A stretch of DNA of 42,666 nt. Source: an uncultured Colwellia sp. Its GTDB lineage: Bacteria; Pseudomonadota; Gammaproteobacteria; Enterobacterales; Alteromonadaceae. Below are positions 9,394-19,455 of this stretch, piece after piece (the stretch's first letter is position 1; each line of letters starts with the position of its first letter). Position numbers and translations under genes: made by a program. The stretch lies in contig CAJXRC010000012.1 of assembly GCA_913058405.1 (NCBI GenBank), positions 1-42,666 on the forward strand. Direction: 5' to 3'. The notes below the pieces were generated by a model. It searched no databases. It had not been told where the DNA came from and saw only the letters and a program-made list of their open reading frames with translations.

Positions 9394-9467
9394 GCGCGCC
9401 CAATTATAGTCCTATTCGTTCACCCACTTATAGTAGCGGTCAACGACAGTAACAGCGAGTAACGCCT

Positions 9468-11285
9468 GTGTTAGATAAATTAAGAAATGTGGCAATTATT
9501 GCTCACGTTGACCACGGAAAAACCACTTTAGTTGATAAATTATTAGAACAGTCTGGTACGTTAGATACGCGTGGCGGTCTAGAAGAACGTACGATGGATT
9601 CGAATGACATCGAAAAAGAACGTGGTATCACAATCTTAGCTAAAAACACAGCTATTAACTGGAACGGCTACCGTGTAAACATCGTAGATACTCCTGGCCA
9701 TGCTGATTTTGGTGGTGAAGTTGAGCGTGTAATGTCGATGGTAGATTCAGTTTTACTTATCGTTGATGCGCAAGAAGGCCCTATGCCACAAACGCGTTTC
9801 GTAACGAAAAAAGCGTTTGCTCAAGGTTTAAAACCAATTGTTGTTATTAACAAAGTTGATAAGCCTGGTTCTCGTCCTGATTGGGTTATGGATCAAGTTT
9901 TTGAATTATTTGATAACTTAGGTGCTACTGATGAACAACTTGACTTTAAAGTTGTTTACGCTTCAGCAATTAATGGTTGGGCTACGCTTGAAGAAGGCGA
10001 AACTGGCACTGACATGACACCATTGTTTGATACTATCCTTAAAGAAGTTCCACAACCAGTAGCTGATCCAGAGGGTGCATTCCAAATGCAAATCTCTCAA
10101 CTTGATTACAGCTCATATTTGGGTGTTATCGGTGTTGGTCGTATTACGCGTGGTTCTGTTAAACCAAACCAACAAGTAACGATACAATTAGCAAACGGTG
10201 GTGTTCATAACGCTAAAGTTGGTAAAGTATTCGGTTACTTAGGCCTAGAACGTCTTGATATCGAAGAAGGTTTTGCTGGTGACATTATTGCAATTACCGG
10301 TTTAGGTGAGTTAAAAATATCAGATACTATTTGTTGTCCAAGTGAAGTAGAAGGTTTACCAGCATTATCTGTTGATGAACCTACTATCAACATGACTTTC
10401 CAAGTAAACACTTCACCATTTTGTGGTAAAGAAGGTAAGTACGTTACTTCACGTAACATCAAAGATCGTTTAGACAAAGAATTAATTCATAACGTTGCAT
10501 TACGTGTTGAACAACTAGCTGATGCTGATAAATTTAAAGTATCAGGTCGTGGTGAACTTCATTTAGGCATCTTAATTGAAAACATGCGTCGTGAAGGTTT
10601 TGAATTAGCTGTATCACGCCCAGAAGTTATTATTCGTGAAGTAAATGGCGAGTTACAAGAACCATATGAAACAGTAACGATTGATGTTGAAGAACAACAT
10701 CAAGGACCTATCATGGAAAGAATGGGTGTTCGTAAAGCTGAATTAACAGATATGGCACCAGATGGTACTGGTCGTATTCGTATGGACTTCATCATGCCTA
10801 GTCGTGGTTTGATTGGTTTCCAAACTGAGTTCATGACATTAACGTCAGGTTCTGGTTTGATTTATCATACATTCTTTGAATACGGACCTCACAAGGGTGG
10901 CGAAATTGGCCAACGTAAAAATGGTGTAATGATTGGTAATGCAACAGGTAAAGCATTAACTAACGCTATCTTTAACTTACAATCTCGTGGTCGTATGTTA
11001 ATCGGACACGGTGTTGATATTTATGAAGGTCAAGTTATTGGTATTCATAGCCGTGATAACGATTTAACAGTAAATGCCCTTAAAGGTAAGCAGTTAACTA
11101 ACGTTCGTTCATCAGGTACTGATGAAGCACAAACATTAACGCCACCTATTGTTATGTCTTTAGAGCAAGCATTAGAATTTATCGATAACGATGAATTGGT
11201 AGAAGTAACACCGGAAAGCATTCGTATACGTAAAAAATTCTTGAAAGAGAATGATCGTAAACGTGAAGGTAGATCAGCTAAGTAA
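9468..11285 (+). CDS. typA: Ribosome-associated GTPase TypA/BipA
   Basis: TypA is a translation-factor GTPase related to EF-G and LepA that binds the ribosome and matters for assembly and growth in the cold and under stress. The 605-residue length is standard. G1 is [10 protein letters not shown] (residues 13-22), the switch region carries the RGITI motif, G3 is [12 protein letters not shown] and G4 is [10 protein letters not shown]. The C-terminal TypA domain ([19 protein letters not shown]) is intact. The start is GTG at 9468, matching the conserved [17 protein letters not shown] beginning. It is monocistronic, with a strong terminator at 11311. Confidence 0.97.
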   Translation: MLDKLRNVAIIAHVDHGKTTLVDKLLEQSGTLDTRGGLEERTMDSNDIEKERGITILAKNTAINWNGYRVNIVDTPGHADFGGEVERVMSMVDSVLLIVDAQEGPMPQTRFVTKKAFAQGLKPIVVINKVDKPGSRPDWVMDQVFELFDNLGATDEQLDFKVVYASAINGWATLEEGETGTDMTPLFDTILKEVPQPVADPEGAFQMQISQLDYSSYLGVIGVGRITRGSVKPNQQVTIQLANGGVHNAKVGKVFGYLGLERLDIEEGFAGDIIAITGLGELKISDTICCPSEVEGLPALSVDEPTINMTFQVNTSPFCGKEGKYVTSRNIKDRLDKELIHNVALRVEQLADADKFKVSGRGELHLGILIENMRREGFELAVSRPEVIIREVNGELQEPYETVTIDVEEQHQGPIMERMGVRKAELTDMAPDGTGRIRMDFIMPSRGLIGFQTEFMTLTSGSGLIYHTFFEYGPHKGGEIGQRKNGVMIGNATGKALTNAIFNLQSRGRMLIGHGVDIYEGQVIGIHSRDNDLTVNALKGKQLTNVRSSGTDEAQTLTPPIVMSLEQALEFIDNDELVEVTPESIRIRKKFLKENDRKREGRSAK

Positions 11286-11310
11286 TTACTGGTTTCTTTT
11301 ATGGTTATTG

Positions 11311-11346
11311 AAAGCGCCTATTACGAAAGTAATAGGCGCTTTTTTG
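11311..11346 (+). terminator. Rho-independent terminator after typA
   Basis: Stem AAAGCGCCTATTA (11311-11323) with TAATAGGCGCTTT (11330-11342), a short CGAAAG loop and a following T-run. Confidence 0.93.
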
Positions 11347-11612
11347 TGGCTGACATTATTAGTTTTTCGATATTAAAAATAAAACGTTTGTAAGACATAT
11401 CTGCAATTATTGCCAGCCTTCTCAACAATCGTAATAATTCTTTTAGGTAAGTGACTGTATCTTTAGTAGTAAATGATAAAAATGACAAAGACATTCATAT
11501 TTTGTTACTTCTGTTATAAAAATAATTAAGCAGGGCACGTTTATCATTACTACGCTTATGGGTATCAAGCGGTAAGTTATAAAGCGCTTTTTCAAACAAA
11601 AGGAATTGTATT

Positions 11613-11798
11613 ATGTCACCAGCTCAACTAAAAGAACTTCAAGAGTTAAGCCACATCTTCAGTCAAGGTAAAGCCGACCCAAAACAAATTCATCAGCTTT
11701 CAGCTTTGTTAGCACAAATTAACTGTTTTGCCGAAGATAGCAAAGTTAAGGAAGCAGGGCCGGTTAGCTTTATTAGTGCTCCTAACCTAGGTTTATAG
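11613..11798 (+). CDS. Small hypothetical protein (61 aa)
   Basis: A 61-residue acidic to neutral protein without signal peptide or membrane segment. It is mostly helical in appearance (residues 1-40, with LKELQELSHIF and IHQLSALLAQI), with one Cys at about residue 38. AAAGGA lies about 8 bases before the ATG, so translation is plausible. I cannot assign a family. It stands alone between typA and a convergent small membrane protein gene. The 266 bases upstream hold no clear promoter or repeat. Confidence 0.6.
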   Translation: MSPAQLKELQELSHIFSQGKADPKQIHQLSALLAQINCFAEDSKVKEAGPVSFISAPNLGL

Positions 11799-11850
11799 TG
11801 AGGTTGTATCTGATGCTTTGCGGCTAATACCAGCTTACTGCTTTGTTTTA

Positions 11851-12075
11851 TTAGCCATTATCTCGATAAGTCGCCGCATCTATTATTGCCCATAAATGAA
11901 AGATCCCAGCAATAATAGCTGGAACGACCATCCACCAAAGCGCATAACCACCGACGCATACAATGGCAAAAATTAGTGCCGCCATTAACCTACCTTGAAC
12001 TAGTTGCCCTAAACCAGGGAAAAAAACATTACAAATTGCAGAAATTACATTGCCTGCAGAACCTTGACTAGACAT
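11851..12075 (-). CDS. Small membrane protein with PGLGQ motif (74 aa)
   Basis: The protein has two predicted membrane helices (about 11-27 and 31-67, the second a long hydrophobic stretch that may form a hairpin) and the motif FFPGLGQLVQGR before the second helix. This motif is typical of small TM2-like inner-membrane proteins. The tail (IDAATYRDNG) is polar. The ATG at 12075 is preceded on the minus strand by a GGAG-like sequence (ATTTGGAGTGACTA), a good SD. The function is unknown. It is convergent with the 61-residue gene and divergent from yihY. Confidence 0.7.
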   Translation of the reverse strand: MSSQGSAGNVISAICNVFFPGLGQLVQGRLMAALIFAIVCVGGYALWWMVVPAIIAGIFHLWAIIDAATYRDNG

Positions 12076-12183
12076 TAGTCACTCCAAATTATTCTATAGT
12101 GAAACTAGCATAAGCTAGCTAATTAATTGTCTCTATCTTAATATATATGCCAAATAGGGCAAATCAGTAAATTGTTAACAAAT

Positions 12184-13083
12184 ATGAGTTTATTTAAAGA
12201 AACAAAGCTATTAAGTTTTTGGCACGACCATAAAGGGCTGCTATTTTACTTTGCTCGTCGTATACAGCGTGAGCAGATACAAGTAGTTGCCGGTTATTTA
12301 TCATATGTTTGTTTGATGTCTTTGGTTCCATTAGTTGTTGTCATGTTATCGGTAATGACAGCATTTCCACTTTTTGCTGAACTGCAACACAGTATCGAAC
12401 AGTTTGTTTATCAAAATTTTGTGCCTGCTGCAGGTGATGTGGTGCAACAGTATTTAACTGGCTTTGTAGCAAACGCCTCCAAAATGTCGGCTGTCGCAAT
12501 CTCCTTTTTGTTTGTCGCTGCACTGCTTTTGATCTCATCGATTGATGGTACCTTTAATAAAATTTGGCGAGTCACTGATAAGCGACGCACCATCACCTCG
12601 TTTGCTATGTATTGGATGGTCTTAACACTAGGCCCAATATTGGTTGGCGCAAGTATTGCGTTATCCTCTTACTTAGTTTCAATTGTCGCTGTTGATGAAT
12701 ACGATGTATTAGGTCTGTCTGATATGTTTTTACGCATGCTACCACTGCTTTCTTCAATTATTGCTTTCATTATCCTCTACATCGCAGTGCCTAATAAAGC
12801 TGTACCTTTCAAATTTGCTCTATCTGGCGCGATTGTAGCCGGCGTCTTATTTGAGTTAGCTAAAAAAGCGTTTGCTCTTTATATAACAGCATTTCCTTCT
12901 TACCAAGTTATTTATGGCGCACTGGCAACCATTCCTATTATATTCCTGTGGGTTTATGTTTCTTGGATCATTGTGCTAACAGGGGCATTAATAACGGTTT
13001 CTCTACAAGAATATGGAATTTTACAAGAACAGAAAGTAAAAGAAGTCGATAAAGTACAGAAAAAGGATGAGGAAGCATCATGA
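12184..13083 (+). CDS. yihY: YihY/BrkB-family inner-membrane protein
   Basis: A polytopic membrane protein of 299 residues with about six helices, belonging to the YihY (formerly mis-assigned RNase BN) family. Family signatures: [54 protein letters not shown] and [12 protein letters not shown]. The molecular function is not established. I prefer the ATG at 12184; an in-frame TTG at 12172 would add four residues, and neither start has a clear SD. The stop overlaps the dtd start (ATGA at 13080-13083), so the two are translationally coupled, the same pairing as in enterobacteria. Confidence 0.92.
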   Translation: MSLFKETKLLSFWHDHKGLLFYFARRIQREQIQVVAGYLSYVCLMSLVPLVVVMLSVMTAFPLFAELQHSIEQFVYQNFVPAAGDVVQQYLTGFVANASKMSAVAISFLFVAALLLISSIDGTFNKIWRVTDKRRTITSFAMYWMVLTLGPILVGASIALSSYLVSIVAVDEYDVLGLSDMFLRMLPLLSSIIAFIILYIAVPNKAVPFKFALSGAIVAGVLFELAKKAFALYITAFPSYQVIYGALATIPIIFLWVYVSWIIVLTGALITVSLQEYGILQEQKVKEVDKVQKKDEEAS

Positions 13084-13517
13084 TAGCGTTAATGCAAAGA
13101 GTGAGTCAGGCAAGTGTCACTGTTAATGGTGAGATAATTGGTGAAATAGAAAAAGGTTTGTTAGTTTTTTTGGCTGTTGAACCGTTAGATAACGAACAAA
13201 AAGCAAAACGATTAGCAGAACGTGTTGCAGGTTATCGTATTTTCAATGATGAAAATGACAAGATGAACCTGAATGTAAAACAAGCGGGTGGGAATATATT
13301 AGTGGTATCGCAATTTACTTTAGCTGCGGATACATCAAGTGGTATGAGACCCAGCTTCACTACAGCAGCAAAACCGGAATTTAGTAATCATTTATATGAG
13401 TTTTTTGTTAGCCAGTTAAGGGATAAAGGTTTTGATGTTCCAACTGGGGAGTTTGCCGCCGACATGAAAGTAGCCTTAATTAATGATGGCCCTGTTACCT
13501 TTACCTTAACAATTTGA
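13080..13517 (+). CDS. dtd: D-aminoacyl-tRNA deacylase
   Basis: Dtd hydrolyses D-amino acids (and glycine mischarged on tRNA-Ala) from tRNAs in the cytoplasm, keeping D-residues out of proteins. The 145-residue length is typical. The active-site motif [17 protein letters not shown] and the cross-subunit NDGPVTF motif near the C-terminus are both present. The gene overlaps yihY by four bases. Confidence 0.97.
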   Translation: MIALMQRVSQASVTVNGEIIGEIEKGLLVFLAVEPLDNEQKAKRLAERVAGYRIFNDENDKMNLNVKQAGGNILVVSQFTLAADTSSGMRPSFTTAAKPEFSNHLYEFFVSQLRDKGFDVPTGEFAADMKVALINDGPVTFTLTI

Positions 13518-13598
13518 CCTCCTATAGCGATATAAGTCTTATCACCCAAAGCACTGTTTATTTTTTAACTAATTAAACTATCACTTTATGTTAAGTGG

Positions 13599-13607
13599 TG
13601 TTATAAT
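13599..13607 (+). promoter_or_regulatory. Extended -10 promoter of the spc ribosomal operon
   Basis: TGTTATAAT is a perfect extended -10 element (TGN then TATAAT), followed by a GC-rich CTCGCGCCCG stretch resembling the discriminator of growth-rate-controlled promoters. The rplN leader is then about 165 bases and contains two small hairpins: AAGAC-GGGG-GTCTT near 13660 and CTTGC-ATTTA-GCAAG near 13730. Confidence 0.65.
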
Positions 13608-13777
13608 CTCGCGCCCGTTAAGTTTGAGTTGTGACTTTTTAGTCTAAATTTCATACAAGACGGGGGTCTTTCAAAAGGCAGTGACGGGTCAATTTTCGGC
13701 CTTAAATTTTATATTATCTTATTGTTTATCTTGCATTTAGCAAGGTTTAGAAAAAAGATAACAATGGAGCAAAATCA

Positions 13778-14146
13778 ATGATCCAAATGCAATCACAGCT
13801 GAATGTTGCTGATAACAGTGGCGCTAAGCGTGTTCAATGTATAAAGGTTCTTGGTGGCTCGCACCGTCGCTATGCACGCATTGGTGATATCATCAAAGTT
13901 GCCGTAAAGGAAGCAAGTCCTCGCGGTAAAGTAAAAAAAGGTGATGTTCACACTGCGGTAGTGGTGCGCACTAAGAAAGGTGTTCGTCGTACAGATGGTT
14001 CTGCTATCCGTTTTGACGAAAACGCGGCTGTAATGTTAAACGCTAACTTACAACCAATTGGTACTCGTATTTTCGGGCCTGTGACACGTGAACTTCGTAA
14101 TGAGAAATTTATGAAGATCGTATCATTAGCACCAGAAGTACTTTAA
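13778..14146 (+). CDS. rplN: 50S ribosomal protein L14
   Basis: Standard 122-residue L14, starting [17 protein letters not shown] and ending with the conserved [14 protein letters not shown]. It sits at the 30S interface next to L19. It is the first gene of the spc operon here, behind its own promoter. SD is ATGGAGC before the ATG. The gene immediately upstream is dtd, not rpsQ of the S10 operon. Confidence 0.98.
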   Translation: MIQMQSQLNVADNSGAKRVQCIKVLGGSHRRYARIGDIIKVAVKEASPRGKVKKGDVHTAVVVRTKKGVRRTDGSAIRFDENAAVMLNANLQPIGTRIFGPVTRELRNEKFMKIVSLAPEVL

Positions 14147-14158
14147 GGAGTCACGATA

Positions 14159-14473
14159 ATGGCATCTAAAATTCGTCGTGATGATGAAGTAATTATACTT
14201 GCAGGTAAAGACAAGGGTAAGACTGGTAAAGTCACTAAAGTTCTTGTTGAAAGCGGCAAAGTATTCGTAGAAGGCGTTAACTTAATCAAGAAACACACTA
14301 AGCCTGTACCTCAGTTACAGCAGCCTGGTGGAATTGTTGAAAAAGAAGCACCTTTACAAGTTTCCAACGTAGCGATTGTTAACCCAGCAACGGGCAAAGC
14401 AGATCGTGTTGGTTTTAGAGTTGAAAACGACAAGAAAGTACGTTTTTTCAAATCTAATAACGAATTAATTTAA
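14159..14473 (+). CDS. rplX: 50S ribosomal protein L24
   Basis: A 104-residue assembly-initiator protein of the 50S subunit. The KOW motif is near the N-terminus ([17 protein letters not shown]) and the conserved [14 protein letters not shown] follows. It starts 12 bases after rplN with SD AAGGAG. Confidence 0.98.
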   Translation: MASKIRRDDEVIILAGKDKGKTGKVTKVLVESGKVFVEGVNLIKKHTKPVPQLQQPGGIVEKEAPLQVSNVAIVNPATGKADRVGFRVENDKKVRFFKSNNELI

Positions 14474-14485
14474 TTGGAGTAAACG

Positions 14486-15031
14486 ATGGCGAAACTGCAT
14501 GATTTATATAAAGATACAGTTGTAGCTGAATTGCAAAAGCAATTTGGTTATAAAAGTGTCATGCAAGTCCCTCGGATTGAAAAGATCACCCTTAACATGG
14601 GTGTTGGTGAAGCTATTTCTGATAAGAAAGTTTTAGAACACGCCACAAATGATCTTACTGCAATCTCAGGGCAAAAGCCGATCACGACAGTAGCACGCAA
14701 ATCAGTTGCGGGCTTCAAAATTCGTGAAGGCTACCCTATAGGTACAAAAGTAACTCTACGCGGCGAGCGTATGTGGGAATTTTTAGAGCGTTTAATCTCT
14801 ATTTCAATCCCTCGTATCCGTGATTTCCGTGGTTTAAATCCAAAGTCATTTGATGGCCGTGGTAACTACAGCATGGGCGTTCGTGAGCAAATCATCTTTC
14901 CAGAGATCGAATACGATAAAATCGATAAGATCCGCGGTTTAGATATCACTATTACTACTAGCGCGAAAGATAACGAAGAAGGACTAGCTTTATTGTCTGC
15001 CTTTGAATTCCCGTTCAAGAAGAAGGTGTAG
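14486..15031 (+). CDS. rplE: 50S ribosomal protein L5
   Basis: The 181-residue L5 binds 5S rRNA in the central protuberance. Recognisable blocks are [36 protein letters not shown] and [15 protein letters not shown]-type sequence (here [15 protein letters not shown]). It is about two residues longer than the E. coli protein. SD is TTGGAG. In E. coli the rplX-rplE junction is where S8 represses the operon; I did not verify that structure here. Confidence 0.98.
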   Translation: MAKLHDLYKDTVVAELQKQFGYKSVMQVPRIEKITLNMGVGEAISDKKVLEHATNDLTAISGQKPITTVARKSVAGFKIREGYPIGTKVTLRGERMWEFLERLISISIPRIRDFRGLNPKSFDGRGNYSMGVREQIIFPEIEYDKIDKIRGLDITITTSAKDNEEGLALLSAFEFPFKKKV

Positions 15032-15035
15032 AGTT

Positions 15036-15341
15036 ATGGCTAAAACGTCAATGAAAGCTCGTGAAGCTAAAAGAACCAAGTTAGTTGCACAATACGCTGA
15101 AAAGCGTGCTGCACTAAAAGCAATCATCTCAGGTACAGATTCTTCTGATGAAGAACGCTGGGATGCCGTATTGAAACTTCAAAGTTTACCTCGTGATTCG
15201 AGCAGTAGTCGTCAACGTAACCGTTGTAACATTACTGGACGTCCACATGGTTACTTACGTAAATTTGGTTTGAGCCGTATTAAATTACGCGAAACTATGA
15301 TGCGTGGTGAAGTTCCAGGTCTTAAGAAAGCTAGTTGGTAA
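15036..15341 (+). CDS. rpsN: 30S ribosomal protein S14
   Basis: A 101-residue S14 of the long, zinc-independent type (no CXXC pairs; [20 protein letters not shown] present). The start is ATG at 15036 ([10 protein letters not shown]); the open frame extends to an ATG at 15003 inside rplE, but that start is rejected because the conserved N-terminus begins at MAKTSM. It begins five bases after the rplE stop. Confidence 0.97.
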   Translation: MAKTSMKAREAKRTKLVAQYAEKRAALKAIISGTDSSDEERWDAVLKLQSLPRDSSSSRQRNRCNITGRPHGYLRKFGLSRIKLRETMMRGEVPGLKKASW

Positions 15342-15360
15342 TTCACGGGAGTAAATGGTT

Positions 15361-15750
15361 ATGATGACTGATCCTATCGCGGACATGTTTACACGCATCC
15401 GCAACGGTCAATCTGCAGCAAAAGTTGCAGTACAAATGCCATCTTCAAAAGTTAAAGTTGCAATTGCAACATTACTTAAAGAAGAAGGTTACATTTCAGA
15501 GTTTTCAGTATCAGGTGATGTAAAACCTGAACTTGCTGTTACATTGAAATATTTTGAAGGTAAAGAAGTAATTGAAAAGATCAAACGTGTTTCACGTCCT
15601 GGTCTTCGTATATACAAAAGCTGTGATGAACTTCCTAAAGTTCTTGCTGGCATGGGTATTGCGATCATTTCGACTTCTAAAGGTTTGATGACGGATCGTG
15701 CCGCTCGCTCTGCGGGTATTGGCGGTGAAGTTCTTGGTTTCGTAGAGTAA
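15361..15750 (+). CDS. rpsH: 30S ribosomal protein S8
   Basis: S8 binds the central domain of 16S rRNA and in enterobacteria represses the spc operon. Conserved blocks are [33 protein letters not shown] and [13 protein letters not shown]. Three in-frame ATGs occur at 15355, 15361 and 15364. SD GGGAG (15348-15352) gives the best spacing to 15361, so the product is 129 residues; 15355 would add two. Confidence 0.96.
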   Translation: MMTDPIADMFTRIRNGQSAAKVAVQMPSSKVKVAIATLLKEEGYISEFSVSGDVKPELAVTLKYFEGKEVIEKIKRVSRPGLRIYKSCDELPKVLAGMGIAIISTSKGLMTDRAARSAGIGGEVLGFVE

Positions 15751-15760
15751 GGAGAATAAT

Positions 15761-16294
15761 ATGTCTCGTGTTGCAAAAGCACCTGTCGTTGTTCCTGCTG
15801 ACGTTACCATTACGTTATCAGGTCAAGACATTACAGTTAAAGGTCCAAAAGGCGAATTATCTCGCACGATCCATAGTGACGTTGTTGTTTCTCAAGAAGA
15901 AACTAACATCATTACTAATATCGTAGCTGATGTTAAAGGCGCTTGGGCTCAAGCCGGTACTGCACGTGCTTTAATCAATAATATGGTTGAAGGTGTTAGT
16001 AAAGGTTTTGAAAAGAAATTAGTTTTACAAGGTGTTGGTTACCGTGCCAAAGCTGCTGGTAAGTCTTTAGATTTATCATTAGGTTTTTCACACCCAATCA
16101 AACACGCAATTCCTGAAGGAATTAAATGTGAAACTCCTAGCCAAACTGAAATCACACTTTCGGGTTGTGATAAGCATTTAGTTGGTCAAACCGCTGCGAA
16201 CATTCGTGCATACCGTAAACCTGAGCCTTATAAAGGTAAAGGTGTTCGTTACGCTGATGAACACGTTCGTCGTAAAGAAGCTAAGAAGAAGTAG
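15761..16294 (+). CDS. rplF: 50S ribosomal protein L6
   Basis: A 177-residue L6, built of two similar domains, located near the factor-binding site. It begins [15 protein letters not shown] and ends with the conserved [17 protein letters not shown] block and a basic tail. SD is AAGGAG, 10 bases downstream of rpsH. Confidence 0.98.
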   Translation: MSRVAKAPVVVPADVTITLSGQDITVKGPKGELSRTIHSDVVVSQEETNIITNIVADVKGAWAQAGTARALINNMVEGVSKGFEKKLVLQGVGYRAKAAGKSLDLSLGFSHPIKHAIPEGIKCETPSQTEITLSGCDKHLVGQTAANIRAYRKPEPYKGKGVRYADEHVRRKEAKKK

Positions 16295-16303
16295 GGTAAT
16301 ACT

Positions 16304-16657
16304 ATGGATAAGAGAACATCTCGTTTGCGCCGCGCTAAACGCGCTCGTGCAAAAATTAGCGAGTTGGGTGCGAATCGTTTAGTTATATTCCGTACTCCTC
16401 GTCACATTTACGCTCAATTGATAGCGCCAACTGGTTCTGAAGTAATCGCATCTGCGTCTACTTTAGACAAAGAAGTTGCAGCTCAAATTGAAAAAACAGG
16501 TAATGTTGCAGCAGCAACTGCAGTAGGTAAAGCAATCGCTGAACGTGCTGTAGCAAAAGGTATCTCTAAGATAGCTTTTGATCGCTCTGGTTTCCTTTAC
16601 CATGGTCGCGTAAAAGCGTTAGCAGAAGCAGCTCGTGAAGCTGGCCTTCAGTTCTAA
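16304..16657 (+). CDS. rplR: 50S ribosomal protein L18
   Basis: A 117-residue 5S-rRNA-binding protein with a basic N-terminus ([17 protein letters not shown]) and the conserved end [26 protein letters not shown]. It lies between rplF and rpsE in the invariant spc order. Confidence 0.98.
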   Translation: MDKRTSRLRRAKRARAKISELGANRLVIFRTPRHIYAQLIAPTGSEVIASASTLDKEVAAQIEKTGNVAAATAVGKAIAERAVAKGISKIAFDRSGFLYHGRVKALAEAAREAGLQF

Positions 16658-16666
16658 GGGTTTATA

Positions 16667-17176
16667 ATGGCTAATCATAATCAAGAAAACTCACAACAAA
16701 GTGATATGGCTGAAAAGCTAATTGCAGTTAACCGCGTTTCAAAAGTGGTTAAAGGTGGTCGCATATTCAGTTTCACTGCACTAACAGTAGTTGGTGACGG
16801 TAACGGTCGTGTTGGTTTTGGCTACGGTAAAGCACGTGAAGTGCCTGCTGCAATCCAAAAAGCAATGGAAAAAGCACACCGTAACATAGTAAACGTTGAC
16901 CTGAAGGGTACTACTCTTCAGCATGTCATTACTGGCAAGCATTCGGGTTCTAAAGTTTACATGCAACCAGCTTCTGAAGGTACAGGTATCATCGCCGGTG
17001 GCGCGATGCGTGCAGTACTTGAAGTTGCAGGCGTTCAGAACGTATTGTCAAAAGCATACGGTTCTACTAACCCAATCAACGTAGTTCGCGCTACTGTTTC
17101 TGCCCTAGTGAATATGCATTCACCAGAAGGCATGGCAGCTAAACGTGGCAAGCGCGTTGACGAAATACTGGGGTAA
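16667..17176 (+). CDS. rpsE: 30S ribosomal protein S5
   Basis: S5 shapes the mRNA entry region and decoding accuracy. The 169-residue protein has a hydrophilic N-terminal extension (residues 1-14, Asn/Gln-rich) before the core starting [20 protein letters not shown]. The [18 protein letters not shown] and [22 protein letters not shown] blocks are intact. Confidence 0.98.
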   Translation: MANHNQENSQQSDMAEKLIAVNRVSKVVKGGRIFSFTALTVVGDGNGRVGFGYGKAREVPAAIQKAMEKAHRNIVNVDLKGTTLQHVITGKHSGSKVYMQPASEGTGIIAGGAMRAVLEVAGVQNVLSKAYGSTNPINVVRATVSALVNMHSPEGMAAKRGKRVDEILG

Positions 17177-17182
17177 TTGAGC

Positions 17183-17362
17183 ATGTCTAAAACAGTTAAA
17201 GTAACTCAATTAAAAAGTTCTATCGGTCGTTTACCGAAGCATAGAGCTACATTAAGAGGCCTTGGTCTACGTCGTATCAATCATACAGTTGAGTTAGAAG
17301 ATACTCCATCTGTACGTGGTATGATTAACAAGGTTTACTATATGGTTAAGGTGGAGGATTAA
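17183..17362 (+). CDS. rpmD: 50S ribosomal protein L30
   Basis: A 59-residue L30 ([33 protein letters not shown]). The start is ATG at 17183; an upstream in-frame TTG at 17177 directly at the rpsE stop is less likely. This is the short bacterial form found between rpsE and rplO. Confidence 0.97.
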   Translation: MSKTVKVTQLKSSIGRLPKHRATLRGLGLRRINHTVELEDTPSVRGMINKVYYMVKVED

Positions 17363-17364
17363 TT

Positions 17365-17799
17365 ATGCATTTAAATACTTTATCCCCTGCACCGGGATCT
17401 CACAAAGCTAGAAAACGCTGTGGTCGTGGTATTGGTTCAGGCATCGGTAAAACTGGTGGTCGTGGTCACAAAGGTCAGAAGTCTCGTTCTGGCGGTAGTG
17501 TACGTCCGGGTTTTGAAGGTGGTCAAATGCCATTGAAACAACGTTTACCTAAATTTGGTTTTACTTCACGTAAATCTTTAGTTCGCGCTGAAGTTCGTTT
17601 ACACGAATTAAACCTAATCACAGGCGATGTTGTTGATATTCACGCACTTAAAGACGCTGGCCTAATCACACGTAATATCGTAGCTGTTAAAGTTATGTTA
17701 TCTGGCGAAATTACTCGTCCAATTACATTACGTGGTATTGCAGTAACTAAAGGCGCACAAGCAGCTATTGAAGCTGCTGGTGGCAAAGTAGAGGAATAA
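17365..17799 (+). CDS. rplO: 50S ribosomal protein L15
   Basis: A 144-residue late-assembly protein with the glycine-rich arginine N-terminal extension ([20 protein letters not shown]) that runs into 23S rRNA. SD is GGAGG within the rpmD end, so the genes are closely coupled (two bases apart). Confidence 0.98.
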   Translation: MHLNTLSPAPGSHKARKRCGRGIGSGIGKTGGRGHKGQKSRSGGSVRPGFEGGQMPLKQRLPKFGFTSRKSLVRAEVRLHELNLITGDVVDIHALKDAGLITRNIVAVKVMLSGEITRPITLRGIAVTKGAQAAIEAAGGKVEE

Positions 17800-17805
17800 T
17801 ACACA

Positions 17806-19143
17806 ATGGCTACACCAGGAACGGCTACCTCACAAGGTAGTAAGGGCGCAGGCGGTTTGTCTGAGCTTAAACAAAGATTATGGTTCGTATTCGTTGCCTT
17901 AGTTGTGCTTCGTTTAGGGTCTTTTGTGCCAATCCCTGGTATTGACGCCGCTGTATTAGCTCAGTTCTTTGAACAACAAAAGGGCACTATCGTAGAGATG
18001 TTTAACATGTTCTCCGGTGGTGCACTTGAGCGAGCCTCAGTATTGGCGCTTGGTATTATGCCGTACATTTCAGCTTCGATTATTATGCAATTGCTTACTG
18101 TGGTTCATCCCGCAATGGCAGAGCTTAAAAAAGAAGGTGAAGCTGGACGTCGTAAGATCAGTCAATACACACGCTACGGCACTTTAGTTCTAGCAACAGT
18201 ACAATCGATAGCGATTGCCAGAAGTTTACCGGAAATGATGCAAGGGCTTGTTATTAACGCAGGCTTTAGTTTCTATTTCACCGCAGTCATTAGTTTAATC
18301 ACGGGTACCATGTTTTTAATGTGGTTAGGTGAGCAAATTACTGAACGTGGAATTGGTAATGGTATTTCGATTATTATCTTTGCAGGTATTGTTGCTGGCA
18401 TGCCATCCGCAGTTGGTCAAACGGCTGAAATGGCGCGTCAAGGTGAATTGCACTTATTAGTATTATTGCTAATCGGCGTTGTGGTATTTGCAGTAACTTT
18501 CTTAGTAGTATTTGTGGAACGTGGTCAACGACGTATTGTTGTTAATTACGCTAAACGTCAGCAAGGCCGTAAGGTGTTTGCTGCACAAAGTACTCATTTA
18601 CCTTTGAAAGTGAATATGGCTGGTGTTATACCGCCAATCTTTGCCTCAAGTTTAATCTTGTTTCCAGGCACGCTTGCGAGCTGGTTTGGTCAAGGTGACG
18701 GCCCCGTTGCTGACTTCTTACAAGGTGTTTCAGGAGCTATGTCTCCAGGACAACCTTTGTATGTGATGATGTTAGCGGCAGCAATTATATTTTTCTGTTT
18801 CTTTTACACGGCTCTTGTATTCAATCCGCGTGAAACAGCAGATAACTTGAAAAAGTCAGGTGCGTTCATTCCAGGGATTCGTCCGGGTGAACAAACATCC
18901 AAATATATTGATAAAGTAATGACACGTCTAACCCTAGCTGGTGCAGCGTATATTACCTTTGTCTGTTTGGTTCCACAGTTTATGATCATGGCATGGGACG
19001 TACAGTTCTATTTCGGCGGGACATCTTTATTGATTATCGTAGTAGTGATTATGGACTTTATGGCACAAGTACAAACGCATATGATGTCTCATCAATATGA
19101 CAATGTACTTAAAAAAGCGAACTTGAAAGGCTATGGTCGTTAG
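17806..19143 (+). CDS. secY: Protein translocase subunit SecY
   Basis: SecY forms the channel of the general secretion pathway in the inner membrane, with SecE and SecG. The 445-residue protein has ten predicted helices, the plug region (around residues 60-75, [20 protein letters not shown]) and the cytoplasmic loop arginine region ([37 protein letters not shown]). A 15-residue Ser/Gly-rich N-terminus precedes the first helix. Six bases separate it from rplO, the usual place in the spc operon. Confidence 0.98.
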   Translation: MATPGTATSQGSKGAGGLSELKQRLWFVFVALVVLRLGSFVPIPGIDAAVLAQFFEQQKGTIVEMFNMFSGGALERASVLALGIMPYISASIIMQLLTVVHPAMAELKKEGEAGRRKISQYTRYGTLVLATVQSIAIARSLPEMMQGLVINAGFSFYFTAVISLITGTMFLMWLGEQITERGIGNGISIIIFAGIVAGMPSAVGQTAEMARQGELHLLVLLLIGVVVFAVTFLVVFVERGQRRIVVNYAKRQQGRKVFAAQSTHLPLKVNMAGVIPPIFASSLILFPGTLASWFGQGDGPVADFLQGVSGAMSPGQPLYVMMLAAAIIFFCFFYTALVFNPRETADNLKKSGAFIPGIRPGEQTSKYIDKVMTRLTLAGAAYITFVCLVPQFMIMAWDVQFYFGGTSLLIIVVVIMDFMAQVQTHMMSHQYDNVLKKANLKGYGR

Positions 19144-19173
19144 ACCGAGTTGATTTAGTTAACGGAGTATAAA

Positions 19174-19287
19174 ATGAAAGTACGTGCATCCGTAAAAAAG
19201 ATTTGTCGTAATTGTAAAGTGGTAAAGCGTAAAGGCGTAATTCGCGTTCTTTGTGTTGAACCAAAGCACAAACAAAGACAAGGTTAA
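19174..19287 (+). CDS. rpmJ: 50S ribosomal protein L36
   Basis: A 37-residue protein beginning [20 protein letters not shown] and ending KHKQRQG. Zinc-ribbon residues are Cys11, Cys14, Cys27 and a following His (C+ type). SD AACGGAG precedes the ATG. It is the last gene of the spc operon; short inverted repeats follow (AGGTTAA/TTAACCT at 19281-19302 and GGCATTAT/ATAATGCC at 19320-19349), neither with a clear T-run. Confidence 0.96.
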   Translation: MKVRASVKKICRNCKVVKRKGVIRVLCVEPKHKQRQG

Positions 19288-19340
19288 GCTTAGCTTTTAA
19301 CCTAATATCTTTTAGAAGTGGCATTATGTAGATTTATCTG

Positions 19341-19346
19341 TATAAT
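19341..19346 (+). promoter_or_regulatory. Possible -10 element of the alpha operon
   Basis: A perfect TATAAT lies 98 bases before rpsM, just before the S4-binding leader structure. No good -35 is visible, so this may be a secondary promoter supplementing read-through from the spc operon. Confidence 0.4.
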
Positions 19347-19373
19347 GCCGCTTCGATTTGCAGAAAAAGAGAA

Positions 19374-19455
19374 TGGTTGGGTATCCTAACGGGCTTTCCA
19401 ACCAAAGTAATTTTAATTATAAATAGGAGATGTGATTAGTGGCCCGTATCGCTGG
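19374..19455 (+). ncRNA. Alpha-operon leader pseudoknot (S4 translational repressor site)
   Basis: A hairpin TGGTTGG (19374-19380) / CCAACCA (19398-19404) encloses a loop containing TATCCT and ACGGGC. ACGGGC (19389-19394) is complementary to GCCCGT (19442-19447) just inside rpsM, and TCCT (19384-19387) to AGGA of the Shine-Dalgarno region (19425-19430). This nested arrangement and the GTATCCT...ACGGGCTTT sequence match the E. coli alpha-operon pseudoknot to which ribosomal protein S4 (rpsD, three genes downstream) binds to repress its own operon. Confidence 0.75.

Noticed and set aside
15003-15035. Upstream start for rpsN inside rplE
   Set aside because: It would add an arginine-rich leader absent from S14 proteins; the conserved N-terminus begins at the ATG at 15036.
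15592-15810. Minus-strand frames antisense to rpsH and rplF
   Set aside because: Shadow frames of highly expressed ribosomal genes, without SD or family resemblance.
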